Assembly (NCBI GenBank): GCA_964433135.1
Contig: CAYSQW010000010.1
Span: forward strand, 1-64,000
DNA length: 64,000 nt
From: CAYSQW01 sp964433135
GTDB lineage: Bacteria > Acidobacteriota > Aminicenantia > Aminicenantales > Aminicenantaceae
Direction: 5' to 3'
Shown here: piece by piece, positions 43,009-53,703 of the stretch
Position numbering within the stretch: position 1 is the stretch's first letter
How the letters are laid out: every line of letters begins with the position of its first letter
Notes under the pieces: generated by a model
Seen by the model: the letters and a program-made list of their open reading frames with translations, nothing else
What the model was told of the DNA's origin: nothing
Database searches by the model: none
Program-made: the position numbers and the translations under genes

Positions 43009-44588
43009 CCCGAATCCTTCGTTTTTCTTTCCGTTTTCATCATTCTCAGAAAACGGGATATCTCCTCATGGTTGAACAGGAGACTGCCGGCCGTATAGAT
43101 CACGAGCCCAAGGATGATGGCCGCCGCCAGAACACCCATACGGTGGAGAAAGGACAGCGCTTGAAATTCCCACATCCGCATGAAGGCCCATATGCCTCCC
43201 CCCATCAATATCGAAGAAAAACCCGATTTCAAGGCGGACCTCAAAAATTCCCGCTTTTTTACAGAGCCTATTTTTCGCTCCAGGAGATGAAACAGCAGAA
43301 AAAAATTCAGCGCCGACGACAACGACAGAGCCAGCGCGATCCCCCCGACACGCAGGGGCCTCATCAACAGGAAGGACGACAGGAGATAGGCCAACATGAC
43401 GAAAAAAGCCACGACAACCGGCGTTCGCGTATCTTTCAGGGAATAGAATGCGGGGGCGAGGATCTTCACTCCGGAGATAAAGGGAAGGCCGAACGCGAAA
43501 TAAAACAAACAGGAAGCGCTCATAACGGTTGACTGGGCGCTAAAAACACCCCGCTCATATAAAACACGAATGATCGGCATGTTCAGAACCAGGAGACCGA
43601 CCATCGCCGGCAGGGTGATGAAAAAGATCAAACGGAATGAGAATGCCAGCGTTTCTTTCATCCGGTCGTGATCCTTTTGAGCGGCGAGTTCGGAAAACGT
43701 GGGGAGCAAAACGATGGAGAGCGCGATGGAAAAGATCCCGAGCGTCAGTTCCTGAATCCGCGATGCGTAATACAGCGACGACACGCTGCCTTCTTCCAGG
43801 AGCGAAGCGATCATCCGACTGAGAGCAAAATTGATCTGTGAGATCCCCACGCCGAATATTCCCGGCAGCATGAGTCGGCCGACTTTGCGAACAGCGGGAT
43901 GAGAGAAACTCAGCCCCCAGCGAAAACGCATCCCCTGCCGCCAGAGAAAAGGCAGCTGGAACGCCAATTGACAGCAGCCCCCGATCACGACGCCGACCGC
44001 GAAAACCATTGCGGGCTCATCAGCCCGGGCGGCTCCGATCACCGCCGCCGTGATGATGGCCAGGTTAAACAGGACAGGCGTCAGTGCGGGAACAAAAAAC
44101 TTCTTAAAGGAATTGAGGATCGCCATCGCCAGGGCGGACAAGCTGATCAGGAAGATATACGGAAACATCATACGGGTGAGAACGATCGTCAGATCCCATT
44201 TTCCCTGAACATCCTTGAATCCGTAAGCGATTATCCTGACCAAAAGGGGAGTGGATACCATACCGATGACCGTCAGCGCCGCCATAATCACGGTCAGATC
44301 GAAAAAGAAGGCATTCGCGAACTTCCATAACTCCTCTTTCCGGTTTTCTGATTTAAACTGGGTAAAAACCGGAATGAAGGCGGCGGTCATGGCCCCTTCT
44401 CCGGTCAGGCGGCGCAGCAGATTAGGGATGACGTAAGCGATAGTGAAGGCATCCGCGCTCCGGCCCGTTCCCAGATAATACGCCTGCAGCATATCCCGGA
44501 CATAACCCAGGATGCGGCTTAGCAGAGTGGGCAGAGATACGGCAAACGTGGAGCGGACAAGACGGGAATTCCTTGTTTTCTGATCCAT
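43005..44588 (-). CDS. murJ: Lipid II flippase MurJ
   Basis: A 527-aa MOP-superfamily membrane protein with about 14 spans. The N-terminal STFAVSLPTLLSRILGYVRD, then GRSADAFTIAYVIPNLLRRLTGEGAMTAAFIPVF, are MurJ hallmarks with the conserved arginines. It moves lipid II across the inner membrane for peptidoglycan synthesis. It is divergent from rpsT, a pairing found in many genomes. Confidence 0.95.
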   Translation of the reverse strand: MDQKTRNSRLVRSTFAVSLPTLLSRILGYVRDMLQAYYLGTGRSADAFTIAYVIPNLLRRLTGEGAMTAAFIPVFTQFKSENRKEELWKFANAFFFDLTVIMAALTVIGMVSTPLLVRIIAYGFKDVQGKWDLTIVLTRMMFPYIFLISLSALAMAILNSFKKFFVPALTPVLFNLAIITAAVIGAARADEPAMVFAVGVVIGGCCQLAFQLPFLWRQGMRFRWGLSFSHPAVRKVGRLMLPGIFGVGISQINFALSRMIASLLEEGSVSSLYYASRIQELTLGIFSIALSIVLLPTFSELAAQKDHDRMKETLAFSFRLIFFITLPAMVGLLVLNMPIIRVLYERGVFSAQSTVMSASCLFYFAFGLPFISGVKILAPAFYSLKDTRTPVVVAFFVMLAYLLSSFLLMRPLRVGGIALALSLSSALNFFLLFHLLERKIGSVKKREFLRSALKSGFSSILMGGGIWAFMRMWEFQALSFLHRMGVLAAAIILGLVIYTAGSLLFNHEEISRFLRMMKTERKTKDSG

Positions 44589-44634
44589 CTTGGTTTAAAG
44601 CCTTCCCGACCTCCGCATCGATAACATGAAATCC

Positions 44635-44659
44635 CTCCCACGCTCAACATGAGCGGGAG
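44635..44659. promoter_or_regulatory. Hairpin in murJ-rpsT divergent spacer
   Basis: CTCCC-(ac)-GCTCA, loop ACA, TGAGC-GGGAG: a 10-bp stem with a 2-nt bulge and a 3-nt loop, ending one base before the -35 box of rpsT. Divergent genes make a terminator unlikely; a regulator site or a structure in the murJ leader are options. Confidence 0.45.
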
Positions 44660-44660
44660 G

Positions 44661-44689
44661 TTGACAAGAAAGAGAAGATATCATATCAT
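44661..44689 (+). promoter_or_regulatory. Promoter of rpsT
   Basis: TTGACA (44661-44666), 17-bp spacer, TATCAT (44684-44689), and a conventional leader with the AGGAGAG ribosome site. Confidence 0.7.
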
Positions 44690-44713
44690 ACCATTTCTTT
44701 ATAGGAGAGATAA

Positions 44714-44992
44714 ATGGCTCAACACAAATCTGCGATACGCCAGTGGCGACGGACCCTCCGAAGAACCGCGATCAACACACGGAACAAATCCATTCTGCGC
44801 ACACAAATCAAGACCTTACGGGAAGCCATCGACAAAAAGGATTTGGACGCGGCCCGCGAGCTGCTTCCCCAAGTCGTATCCATCATCGATAAATCCGTAA
44901 AAAAGGGAACCATTCACCGCAACAAGGGCAACCGCACTAAATCTCGCTTGAGCCGTCAAGTCGAGATGTTGAATCCTTCCCCTTCCAAATAA
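44714..44992 (+). CDS. rpsT: 30S ribosomal protein S20
   Basis: A 92-aa basic protein with the S20 pattern: MAQHKSAIRQWRRTLRRTAIN, RTQIKTLREAI, VSIIDKSVKKGTIHRNKGNRTKSRLSRQV. It binds 16S rRNA early in assembly. Family members normally start MANIKSA(K/E)KR; here the start is slightly divergent but the helical core is clear. It is monocistronic and convergent with holA. Confidence 0.95.
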   Translation: MAQHKSAIRQWRRTLRRTAINTRNKSILRTQIKTLREAIDKKDLDAARELLPQVVSIIDKSVKKGTIHRNKGNRTKSRLSRQVEMLNPSPSK

Positions 44993-45046
44993 AATACCTT
45001 CTCGCTTTTTTCCCTTTTTCCGCCTCAGGAGTCTGCATTTCCCGGC

Positions 45047-46099
45047 TCAACGCTGGGTATAATGGAACAGGAGACGTTCAAGCATTTCCCTGGCGGGAGG
45101 ATGCGTGCTTTTCATCGTGAGGTCGATCCGCTCCATCTCCGTGATCAAACGACCAAGAGACTTCATGGATATTCGGTCCACAGCCGCAAAGAACCGTCTG
45201 AACTTCCGGCTGTACAGCGATCCAAAGCTTTTTCTCAATTGCGGCCTCACCTGATTGAAGATCATCTCACGGTCGAGTGATTTTTCGCGCAAGGCCACTT
45301 TGGCGAAGAGAAGATCACGAAGAAACCAGCTTATCAAATTCGCAATCTGACCCGCCGCGACGCCTTCTTTGCTCATCAATTTACCCAGGGTCAGAAGGCA
45401 CTGCTCATAATCCGCCTTTTCCAAGCTATCCGTAAATTCCCACTCGAAAAAGGATTTCACCCAACCGGACACCTGATTGACATCGTCCACTTCCATGATT
45501 TTCTTATCGCCGAGGAAGGTGATAATTTTCTCAAACTCGGAATCAAGTCGATCCATTTCGTTTCCGGCAAATTCAAGCAGTCGGTCGACGGCGCCCGCTT
45601 CAGCCCGCCTTCCGCTCTCCCGAAGTCTGAATTCGATCCAAGCGTGCAGCCCTTCTTCCCGCAAACGCTTCACTTCCCGGCTTCGAACACTTCTCGTCCG
45701 TGTGCTGAAAAAGCGAACAAAGGCGGAATTTTTGGGGGATTTCCCTTTATAGATGATAATCAGGATGGTCTGAGGCGCCGGGTCTTCCAGATATTCACCG
45801 ATCCTTCTCTTCTCGGATTCCGAAATCCGATCGCCTTTGCCCTTCCGGACAACGGTCACGATCAACCGATGAGAGAGAAAAAGCAGGGGAACGGAACGGG
45901 CTTCATCGATAATATCCGTCCAGGTTTGCTCACCGAGAAGAAAGCGCTCTTCCCGCAGTTCCGCTTCTCCGTCCGGACTCAGATCAGACCGCAGCTTTTC
46001 GATGAAACTCCATGCCAGAAACGTCTCTTCTCCATAGAAAAAGAAACAGGGAGGCAGGGGGGGCTCTAAAAATTTTCGGGTCCATGATGAGCTGCTCAA
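45047..46099 (-). CDS. holA: DNA polymerase III delta subunit
   Basis: A 350-aa clamp-loader 'wrench'. FFFYGEETFLAWSFIEKL opens the pseudo-AAA+ domain, EVKRLREEGLHAWIEFRLRESGRR and LLEFAGNEMDRLDSEFEKI are family motifs, and the C-terminal collar has LISWFLRDLLFAK. It opens the beta clamp with delta' (holB). The start codon is TTG 46099, three bases after the lptE stop, so it depends on coupling. The order leuS-lptE-holA matches E. coli. Confidence 0.92.
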   Translation of the reverse strand: MSSSSWTRKFLEPPLPPCFFFYGEETFLAWSFIEKLRSDLSPDGEAELREERFLLGEQTWTDIIDEARSVPLLFLSHRLIVTVVRKGKGDRISESEKRRIGEYLEDPAPQTILIIIYKGKSPKNSAFVRFFSTRTRSVRSREVKRLREEGLHAWIEFRLRESGRRAEAGAVDRLLEFAGNEMDRLDSEFEKIITFLGDKKIMEVDDVNQVSGWVKSFFEWEFTDSLEKADYEQCLLTLGKLMSKEGVAAGQIANLISWFLRDLLFAKVALREKSLDREMIFNQVRPQLRKSFGSLYSRKFRRFFAAVDRISMKSLGRLITEMERIDLTMKSTHPPAREMLERLLFHYTQR

Positions 46100-46102
46100 T
46101 CC

Positions 46103-46612
46103 TTAAAATCCCTCTAAGATGGTAATCATCAGGCTGCGCGCAAATTTTTCCGCGATCTTGTCGATCGCCTCGGATTCGACGGTTTCAAAATCCGATCCCT
46201 CCGGCACTTCGTATTCTTCCTGGTAAGCGAAATTGGGATTGGAAAAGATCACGCGGTTGTTGGTCAAATCCCGCAGAGTGATTTTAGCCACAACCGTGAT
46301 ATTGTACCTATCCGCCGAGCCCTCGCCCGAAAAAGCGATCGGATTCGCCACAAACGTAATCACATCTCCGAGCAGTGTCGCCTCGGCGGAAGACTTGTCC
46401 GCTGTCACTTCCACTTTACCGCGCGCCACCATTTCATCGATGATCTTTTGCGTCAGCTTTAATTCCAGCTCAAACCGCGTGGTCGAGTTGGTGAACATGG
46501 GGACATGAACGCGGGCGATGTGGGAGGGCAGCGAACTGCCCGTTCCCCGCAGATGGTAGCCGCAGCCACACAGGACTCCGCACAAGAGCAAAATGAGAAA
46601 GAATTTTTTCAT
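46103..46612 (-). CDS. lptE: LPS assembly lipoprotein LptE
   Basis: A 169-aa outer-membrane lipoprotein. Signal peptide with lipobox LCGC near residue 17, then GYHLRGTGSSLPSHIARVHVPMFTN, the usual LptE opening. It plugs the LptD barrel (lptD not in window) for LPS insertion. It lies 10 bp after leuS and 3 bp before holA. Confidence 0.92.
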   Translation of the reverse strand: MKKFFLILLLCGVLCGCGYHLRGTGSSLPSHIARVHVPMFTNSTTRFELELKLTQKIIDEMVARGKVEVTADKSSAEATLLGDVITFVANPIAFSGEGSADRYNITVVAKITLRDLTNNRVIFSNPNFAYQEEYEVPEGSDFETVESEAIDKIAEKFARSLMITILEGF

Positions 46613-46622
46613 CCTGAAAAAA

Positions 46623-49097
46623 TTATACCACGATATTGACCAGTTTGTTTTTGATTCCGATGATCTTTCTGATTTCTCCGCTTCCGATCAGCGACCGGAT
46701 ACGCGGCAGTTCCAAGGCAAGGCGTTTGATCTCCTCTTCGGAAAGATCCCTCTCCACATCGAACTTCTCCCGCAGTTTTCCATTGATCTGGACCACGACG
46801 GTAACCTTTTCTTCCTTTGCCAGATCCGCGTCGAAAACAGGCCAGGGAGACAGGGATACCTGACCGTCCAAATGCATCCGGGATCCCAACTCATCACACA
46901 CGTGCGGCGCGAAGGGGGACAGCAAGCGGACAAGATTCCGCATGGATTCCTTCAGGATCGTCCGGCCGGCCGCGGTGGACCTCAGGACATCGCGCGCTTT
47001 TTTCATCTGATTGAACATTTCCATGATGGAACTGATCGCGGTATTCATATGAAATCTACGATCCAGATCTTCCGTCACCTTCTTGATGGTCTGGTGCATC
47101 TTGATCTCGAGCCCATGGCTCGCCGCGTCAACCGGGGCCGCGTCCGGTTCCGGTGAATCGAAAAGATCGAGGTTGTCTTGAAAAAAAGCCCAGATCCGAT
47201 GAATGAAACGGAAGCTTCCTTCGATCCCTTTTTCATTCCAGGCAAATTCTTTTTCCGGCGGCGCCGCGAAAAGGATGAAAAGGCGAACGGTATCCACACC
47301 GTACTTGGCGATCATCTCATCCGGATCCACGACATTGCCCTTGGATTTGGACATCGCCGATCCGTCCTTGGTCACCATTCCCTGTCCAAGATAGTGCGGA
47401 AAGGGTTCACTGATATCCGTCAGCCCCAGATCGCGCAGAACCTTGCAGAAAAAGCGCGCGTAGATCAGATGAAGGATCGCATGTTCGACACCCCCGACAT
47501 AAATATCGACAGGAAGCCAATATCTTGCGGGATCGGGCTGAAAAGGAAGGCTGTTTTCCCGAGGAGAACAGTACCTGAAGTAATACCATGAGGAATCGAA
47601 AAATGTATCCATGGTATCCGTTTCCCGGCGGGCGTGTCCTCCGCATCGGGGACAGGTCGTCCGGACAAAATCCTCGACTTTCTCCAAGGGTGAGCCTTCC
47701 GTTCCCTCGAATTTCGCCTCGTAAGGAAGCCGGATGGGAAGATCCGAGACCGGAACACCGACGACACCGCATTCCGGACAGTAAACGATCGGAATAGGCG
47801 TCCCCCAATATCGCTGCCGCGATATTCCCCAATCGCGAAGACGATAGACCGTGCTTATGCGTCCGAATCCCTCTTGTTCTCCCCTCTCCGCCATGGCTTC
47901 GATCGCATCCCGCGAAGTCTTCCCGGAATACGGGCCGGAATTCACCAGGCATCCGTAATCGGTAAACACTCCTTCCCGGCTTCCGGCTTCGAGCGGCTTT
48001 TCGGGTTCGATGACCGGTCTGATCGGAAGCCCATATTTAAGCGCGAATTCGTGATCGCGCTCGTCATGAGCCGGAACCGCCATGATCGCGCCGGTGCCGT
48101 ATTCCATCAGCACATAATTCGCGATCCAGATGGGGATCTCTTCTCCTGTATAAGGATTGAGTGCTTTTTTCCCGGTATCGATCCCCAGTTTCTCCTCATT
48201 TCCGGATTCTTCCCTAGGATTTCCGGCGGCATGCTGGATATGCACCCATTCTTCGATCTTGTTCTTCTCGGGTGAATCCCCGATGAGATCGGAAACCAGA
48301 GGATGCTGGGGGGAAAGGACCAGGAACGTTGCTCCGAAGATCGTATCCAGGCGCGTCGTGAAAACTTCGATCTCATCCGACGTTCCCGTCACGGAAAACG
48401 TCACATGGGCGCCTTTGCTCTTCCCGATCCAGTTTCTCTGCATGGCAAGAACGTGTTCCGGCCATTTCCGGAGCGAATCATGTCCGTACAGCAGCTCCTC
48501 GGCATACGCCGTGATCTTGAGAAACCACTGCTCCATGTCTTTTTCCTCGACCAGGGTATCACACCGCCAGCAGCGTTCCCCGATAACCTGCTCATTCGCC
48601 AGTACGGTCTCGCACTGCGGGCACCAGTTCACCACGCTTTTTTTTCTGAAAGCCAGACCGCGTTTCAGCATCTGCAGAAAGATCCATTGATTCCAGGCAT
48701 AATACTCCGGCAGACACGTCGTGACTTCCCGGTCCCAATCGTAGCTGAAACCCAAGCGCTGGAGCTGCTTTTTCATGTGAGCGATATTTTCCAAGGTCCA
48801 GTCCTGAGGATGGATGCCGCGTTTGATGGCGGCATTCTCGGCCGGCATCCCGAAAGCATCCCAACCGATCGGATGCAGCACGTTGAATCCCCGCATCTTC
48901 TTAAACCGGGAGATTACATCCACGATGGAAAAATTTCTTACGTGCCCCATATGGATACGGCCGGAGGGATAGGGATACATTTCCAGGCAGTAGAACTTAG
49001 GCTTGCCGGAATCCTCACGCACGCGAAAATCACCCTGCTTTTCCCAGACCGTCTGCCATTTTTCTTCGATGGTTAGATAATCGTAGTCTTCATTCAT
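46623..49097 (-). CDS. leuS: Leucyl-tRNA synthetase
   Basis: An 824-aa class I synthetase. HIGH-type motif YPSGRIHMGHVRN near residue 50, zinc module CPQCETVLANEQ...CWRC, the editing domain CP1 with FTTRLDTIFGATFLVLSP and GTGAIMAVPAHDERDHEFA, KMSKS-type GSAMSKSKGNVVDPDE, and the tRNA-binding C-terminal domain. ATG 49097 (MNEDYDYLTIEEKWQ) with GGAAGTG upstream is the start; the 28-residue extension is not family-like. Confidence 0.96.
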   Translation of the reverse strand: MNEDYDYLTIEEKWQTVWEKQGDFRVREDSGKPKFYCLEMYPYPSGRIHMGHVRNFSIVDVISRFKKMRGFNVLHPIGWDAFGMPAENAAIKRGIHPQDWTLENIAHMKKQLQRLGFSYDWDREVTTCLPEYYAWNQWIFLQMLKRGLAFRKKSVVNWCPQCETVLANEQVIGERCWRCDTLVEEKDMEQWFLKITAYAEELLYGHDSLRKWPEHVLAMQRNWIGKSKGAHVTFSVTGTSDEIEVFTTRLDTIFGATFLVLSPQHPLVSDLIGDSPEKNKIEEWVHIQHAAGNPREESGNEEKLGIDTGKKALNPYTGEEIPIWIANYVLMEYGTGAIMAVPAHDERDHEFALKYGLPIRPVIEPEKPLEAGSREGVFTDYGCLVNSGPYSGKTSRDAIEAMAERGEQEGFGRISTVYRLRDWGISRQRYWGTPIPIVYCPECGVVGVPVSDLPIRLPYEAKFEGTEGSPLEKVEDFVRTTCPRCGGHARRETDTMDTFFDSSWYYFRYCSPRENSLPFQPDPARYWLPVDIYVGGVEHAILHLIYARFFCKVLRDLGLTDISEPFPHYLGQGMVTKDGSAMSKSKGNVVDPDEMIAKYGVDTVRLFILFAAPPEKEFAWNEKGIEGSFRFIHRIWAFFQDNLDLFDSPEPDAAPVDAASHGLEIKMHQTIKKVTEDLDRRFHMNTAISSIMEMFNQMKKARDVLRSTAAGRTILKESMRNLVRLLSPFAPHVCDELGSRMHLDGQVSLSPWPVFDADLAKEEKVTVVVQINGKLREKFDVERDLSEEEIKRLALELPRIRSLIGSGEIRKIIGIKNKLVNIVV

Positions 49098-49264
49098 TTC
49101 ATCACTTCCACAATTCACTCCGGAATCAAGCAGTAGAATGCGGTTAGATATCCTTAAGAACCGACTTGAATTAAAGTTCAATATTAGATTCTTCCCCTGT
49201 AAAAGTCAAGACGCGTCGCCCGCGCCGCCGATCTCCTTTCCTTCTTGCTCCCGCCTATCCCTTA

Positions 49265-49858
49265 ATGATAGAATCGAATCCGAATATGGATTTTTTTTAT
49301 ATCCGGGATCGCAAACACCGCTACCGATTTTTCTGTTCCGAGCCTCTCCATGATGTGACGGTTCGATTTTCCCGATGGGAAAAATTCTGGGAGTCGGCCA
49401 AAAAAAAGCTTATGCTGCTTCCCAGGCGGGATCTCGCGCAGGAACAGGCCTTCGCAAGGATTCGCACCTGGAAGCGAAAAGACATCACGATCAAGGTCTC
49501 CGGCTGTATCAACGTCCGCAAGAGCCACCGGCGGTTTTATCTGTTTCTCCAAAAAAAGCGTTCACAGCATGTTTTGATGCTCGTTCTGGAAGCGATCTTG
49601 CTGCCCATCAGCGGCGTATTGGCTTTTCTTCCCGGCCCCAATGTCTTCTTCGGGGTTCTGGCTCTGATCATGATCACCCACTGGCAGGCTCTCCGCGGAA
49701 TCAACCACCTTTCCCGAATCCAGAGGCATTTCTCCCGAACTCCGCTGTTCAGAGAATGGGAAGAAGCCGTTGATTCCGGAGACGAGGACATATATCCGGT
49801 TATCCTGGATAAGATCTCGAAAAAATATCATCTGGAACACATCCGCTCGATTCTGTAA
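49265..49858 (+). CDS. Unknown membrane protein (weak KHE1-like resemblance)
   Basis: A 197-aa protein. A basic N-terminal half (to about residue 95; FFYIRDRKHRYRFFCSEP, WESAKKKLMLLPRRDL) precedes one or two hydrophobic segments (about 100-135: LMLVLEAILLPISGVLAFL and GPNVFFGVLALIMITHWQAL), then a charged tail. The hairpin P-x-P-N followed by HWQALRG reminds me of the mitochondrial K+/H+ exchange-related (Mit_KHE1) family, but this is a visual impression only. ATG 49265 or 49286 (MDFFYIRD) may start it. It stands alone between leuS and the small membrane proteins. Confidence 0.6.
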   Translation: MIESNPNMDFFYIRDRKHRYRFFCSEPLHDVTVRFSRWEKFWESAKKKLMLLPRRDLAQEQAFARIRTWKRKDITIKVSGCINVRKSHRRFYLFLQKKRSQHVLMLVLEAILLPISGVLAFLPGPNVFFGVLALIMITHWQALRGINHLSRIQRHFSRTPLFREWEEAVDSGDEDIYPVILDKISKKYHLEHIRSIL

Positions 49859-49934
49859 GGGTGCTTTCAGGCATGGACCGCCCGGAAGCACCGTCGACAA
49901 TGAAGAGGAACGAAGCCCTTCTTTCGCGTCCCCA

Positions 49935-49964
49935 TTGACAAGTTAGGGCTTTTTATACTATTTA
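49935..49964 (+). promoter_or_regulatory. Promoter candidate for DUF948-like gene
   Basis: TTGACA (49935-49940) and a T/A-rich -10 region (TATTTA at 18-bp spacing, or TACTAT at 15), about 9 nt before ATG 49974. The exact -10 box is uncertain. Confidence 0.4.
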
Positions 49965-49973
49965 TGTATTACA

Positions 49974-50345
49974 ATGCCGCTGACGCTTAGCCAGTTCCTT
50001 TTTTTGGTGATCACCATCGTCGTCGTCGCCACGGGGACCGCACTCATCATATTGATTGCCCAACTGCGCAAAACAGCGAGTAAAAGTGAGGAAGCCCTGG
50101 CCGATCTCAGGGAACTGCTGCAGAATTTATCAGAGACCTCCCGCACGGTCAACGCCAAGCTCGAGGAAGTGGACGACATCGTGGGGGCCGTAAAAAAAAC
50201 CGCCGGCAGTCTGTCGGAAATCACATGGTTCCTTACCACCAAGATGATTCGGCCGTCCTCGAAATTCTGGCCCTTTCTTTACCCCCTCATTAGAACAGGT
50301 TGGCGGCAGATCAAAAAACGTAAGGAGGATAAGAATGGCAAATAA
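49974..50345 (+). CDS. Small membrane protein, DUF948-like
   Basis: A 123-aa protein with one N-terminal span (about residues 7-29, FLFLVITIVVVATGTALIIL) and an amphipathic coiled coil (QLRKTASKSEEALADLRELLQNLSETSRTVNAKLEEVDDI), then a short hydrophobic/basic tail. The pattern matches DUF948 proteins of unknown function, often encoded beside YtxH proteins as here. It overlaps the next gene by 11 bp. Confidence 0.7.
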   Translation: MPLTLSQFLFLVITIVVVATGTALIILIAQLRKTASKSEEALADLRELLQNLSETSRTVNAKLEEVDDIVGAVKKTAGSLSEITWFLTTKMIRPSSKFWPFLYPLIRTGWRQIKKRKEDKNGK

Positions 50346-50646
50346 AGAATCCAGTGCATTGGAAATCACGCTGTCTTTTCTGATCGGAACGGCAACGGGA
50401 TTTGTTCTGGGAGTCCTTTTTGCTCCGACGAGTGGAGAAGAAACCCGCAAAAAGCTTCATGAAGGCGCAAAAAAAACCGGAGAAGCCGCCAAAGACAGCT
50501 ACGAAAAGATCGCCAAAGAAGCGGAAAAAGGGATAAACATCGTAAAAGAGAAGACCAGTGAGGGCATCGACTCCATAAAAGAATTCGTTGAAAAGAAAAA
50601 GTCCGAAATCACCAAGAAGACTCAAGAACTCAATAAAGAAGAGTAA
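50335..50646 (+). CDS. YtxH-domain protein
   Basis: A 103-aa protein. An N-terminal glycine-containing span (TLSFLIGTATGFVLGVLFAP) precedes TSGEETRKKLHEGAKKTGEA, the YtxH hallmark, and then a Lys/Glu-rich helix. These are stress-associated membrane proteins of unclear function. Strong ribosome site AAGGAGGA. A short inverted repeat, AGACCG/CGGTCT (50648-50661), just after the stop could mark the transcript end, but it lacks a T run. Confidence 0.8.
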   Translation: MANKESSALEITLSFLIGTATGFVLGVLFAPTSGEETRKKLHEGAKKTGEAAKDSYEKIAKEAEKGINIVKEKTSEGIDSIKEFVEKKKSEITKKTQELNKEE

Positions 50647-52023
<1,377 letters not shown>

Positions 52024-52039
52024 TCCAAACCAGAGGGAG

Positions 52040-53641
52040 ATGACGAAACCGAGAAAGGCGATATTCCGCACCTCTTCCGGCATCGAGCTCAAACCCGTTT
52101 ACAATGCGGAGGATATTCCGCTCTTCGATTCAGCCCAAAAGCTGGGGAAGCCGGGAGATCCTCCCTTCACCAGAGGCATATATCCCGCCATGTACCGGAA
52201 GAAGCTCTGGACCATGCGGCAATATGCGGGATTCGGCACGGCGGCGGAATCCAATCAGCGCTTTCGCTATCTCCTGGACCAAGGCCAGACCGGCCTCAGC
52301 GTAGCCTTCGACCTTCCGACCCAGCTGGGTCTCGATTCCGACCATCCCCTTTCCCGGGGGGAAGTGGGGAAGGTGGGCGTCGCCGTCGATTCTCTGGAGG
52401 ACCTGGAGGTGCTTTTCGACCGTATTCCCCTGGAACGAGTATCGGTTTCCATGACCATCAACGCCACCGCCGCTGTGATTCTGGCTATGTACCTGGCGAT
52501 GGCGAAGCGAAGAAATATTCCCTGGCCAAAGCTGGCGGGGACCATCCAGAATGATATCTTGAAGGAATACGTCGCCCGCGGCACCTATATTTATCCGCCC
52601 CGGCCTTCGCTCAAAATCACCACGGATATCATCTCCTTCTGCCAGCGGCAGGTTCCGCGGTGGAACACCATCAGCATCAGCGGCTACCATATCCGGGAAG
52701 CCGGAGCCACAGCAGTACAGGAACTGGCCTTTACATTCGCCGATGCCGTCGCCTATACGGAAGCCGCCATAATAGCGGGACTGCGCGTGGATTCGTTTGC
52801 ACCGCGGTTTTCTTTCTTTCTGGCGGCGCATAATCATTTCTTTGAAGAAATCGCGAAATTCCGAGCGGCGCGAAGGATCTGGAGCCGTCTCATGCGGGAT
52901 CGATTCCACGCCCGGAATCCACTTTCCTGGAAATTCCGCTTTCACACCCAGACTTCCGGCGTAACGCTCACCGCCCAGGAGCCGGAAAATAATGTCGTTC
53001 GCGTCACGCTGCAAGCCTTGGCATCGGTGTTGGGTGGAACCCAATCGCTTCATACCAACTCGCGGGATGAAGCCTTGGCGCTGCCCACTCGGGAATCCGC
53101 TCAGATCGCCCTCCGCACACAACAGATCATCGCCCATGAAAGCGGCGCGGCCGATACCGTCGATGCCCTGGGTGGAAGTTTTTTCATCGAGACTCTGACC
53201 GACCGAATCGAAAGCGATGTCAACGCCGCCCTGCAGCGGATTGCGGACATGGGAGGAACTCTGTCCGCGATCGAATCCGGTTTCATCCAGCGGGAGATCC
53301 AAAACAGCGCGTATGCCGCTCAAAAGCAGATCGAATCCGGAGATTCCATCATCGTGGGTTTGAACGCATTCGCGGAGAACGCCCCGGGAGCGCGATTCGG
53401 GCTGCATACACCGCCTCCGGAACTGGAATCCCGTCAGATCGAAACCTTGCGCCGCTTCAAAGGACGGCGCAACACGTCTCGGGTTCAAAAAAAGCTCCAG
53501 GAGCTGGAAGACATCCTCCACAGAGATGAAAATCTCATGCCGATCCTGATCGAAGCGGTCACGGCCGGCGCCACGCTGGGAGAAATCTCTGACCGAATGA
53601 AATCGGTTTTCGGAACTTTCCGGGAAGATGTCACGGTCTGA
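52040..53641 (+). CDS. Methylmalonyl-CoA mutase-type large subunit (no B12 domain)
   Basis: A 533-aa acyl-CoA mutase catalytic subunit. Core features are GIYPAMYRKKLWTMRQYAGFG, GLSVAFDLPTQLGLDSDHP, VSMTINATAAVILAMY, GTIQNDILKEYVARGTYIYP, ISGYHIREAGATAVQELAFT and LGGTQSLHTNSRDEALALPT. The C-terminal cobalamin-binding domain of one-chain mutases is absent, so a separate small subunit is needed; it is not in the window. Related enzymes isomerise isobutyryl- or ethylmalonyl-CoA, so the substrate is not certain. It follows eno by 16 bp. Confidence 0.88.
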   Translation: MTKPRKAIFRTSSGIELKPVYNAEDIPLFDSAQKLGKPGDPPFTRGIYPAMYRKKLWTMRQYAGFGTAAESNQRFRYLLDQGQTGLSVAFDLPTQLGLDSDHPLSRGEVGKVGVAVDSLEDLEVLFDRIPLERVSVSMTINATAAVILAMYLAMAKRRNIPWPKLAGTIQNDILKEYVARGTYIYPPRPSLKITTDIISFCQRQVPRWNTISISGYHIREAGATAVQELAFTFADAVAYTEAAIIAGLRVDSFAPRFSFFLAAHNHFFEEIAKFRAARRIWSRLMRDRFHARNPLSWKFRFHTQTSGVTLTAQEPENNVVRVTLQALASVLGGTQSLHTNSRDEALALPTRESAQIALRTQQIIAHESGAADTVDALGGSFFIETLTDRIESDVNAALQRIADMGGTLSAIESGFIQREIQNSAYAAQKQIESGDSIIVGLNAFAENAPGARFGLHTPPPELESRQIETLRRFKGRRNTSRVQKKLQELEDILHRDENLMPILIEAVTAGATLGEISDRMKSVFGTFREDVTV

Positions 53642-53703
53642 ATTCATGAAATCAACCTTTCACCGATCCGGCTGACGGAAGCGGAATCCCCGTTTCCCCC
53701 CGG

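Noticed and set aside
52130..53647. 505-aa minus-strand ORF
   Set aside because: Antisense to the mutase gene, with no recognisable domain.
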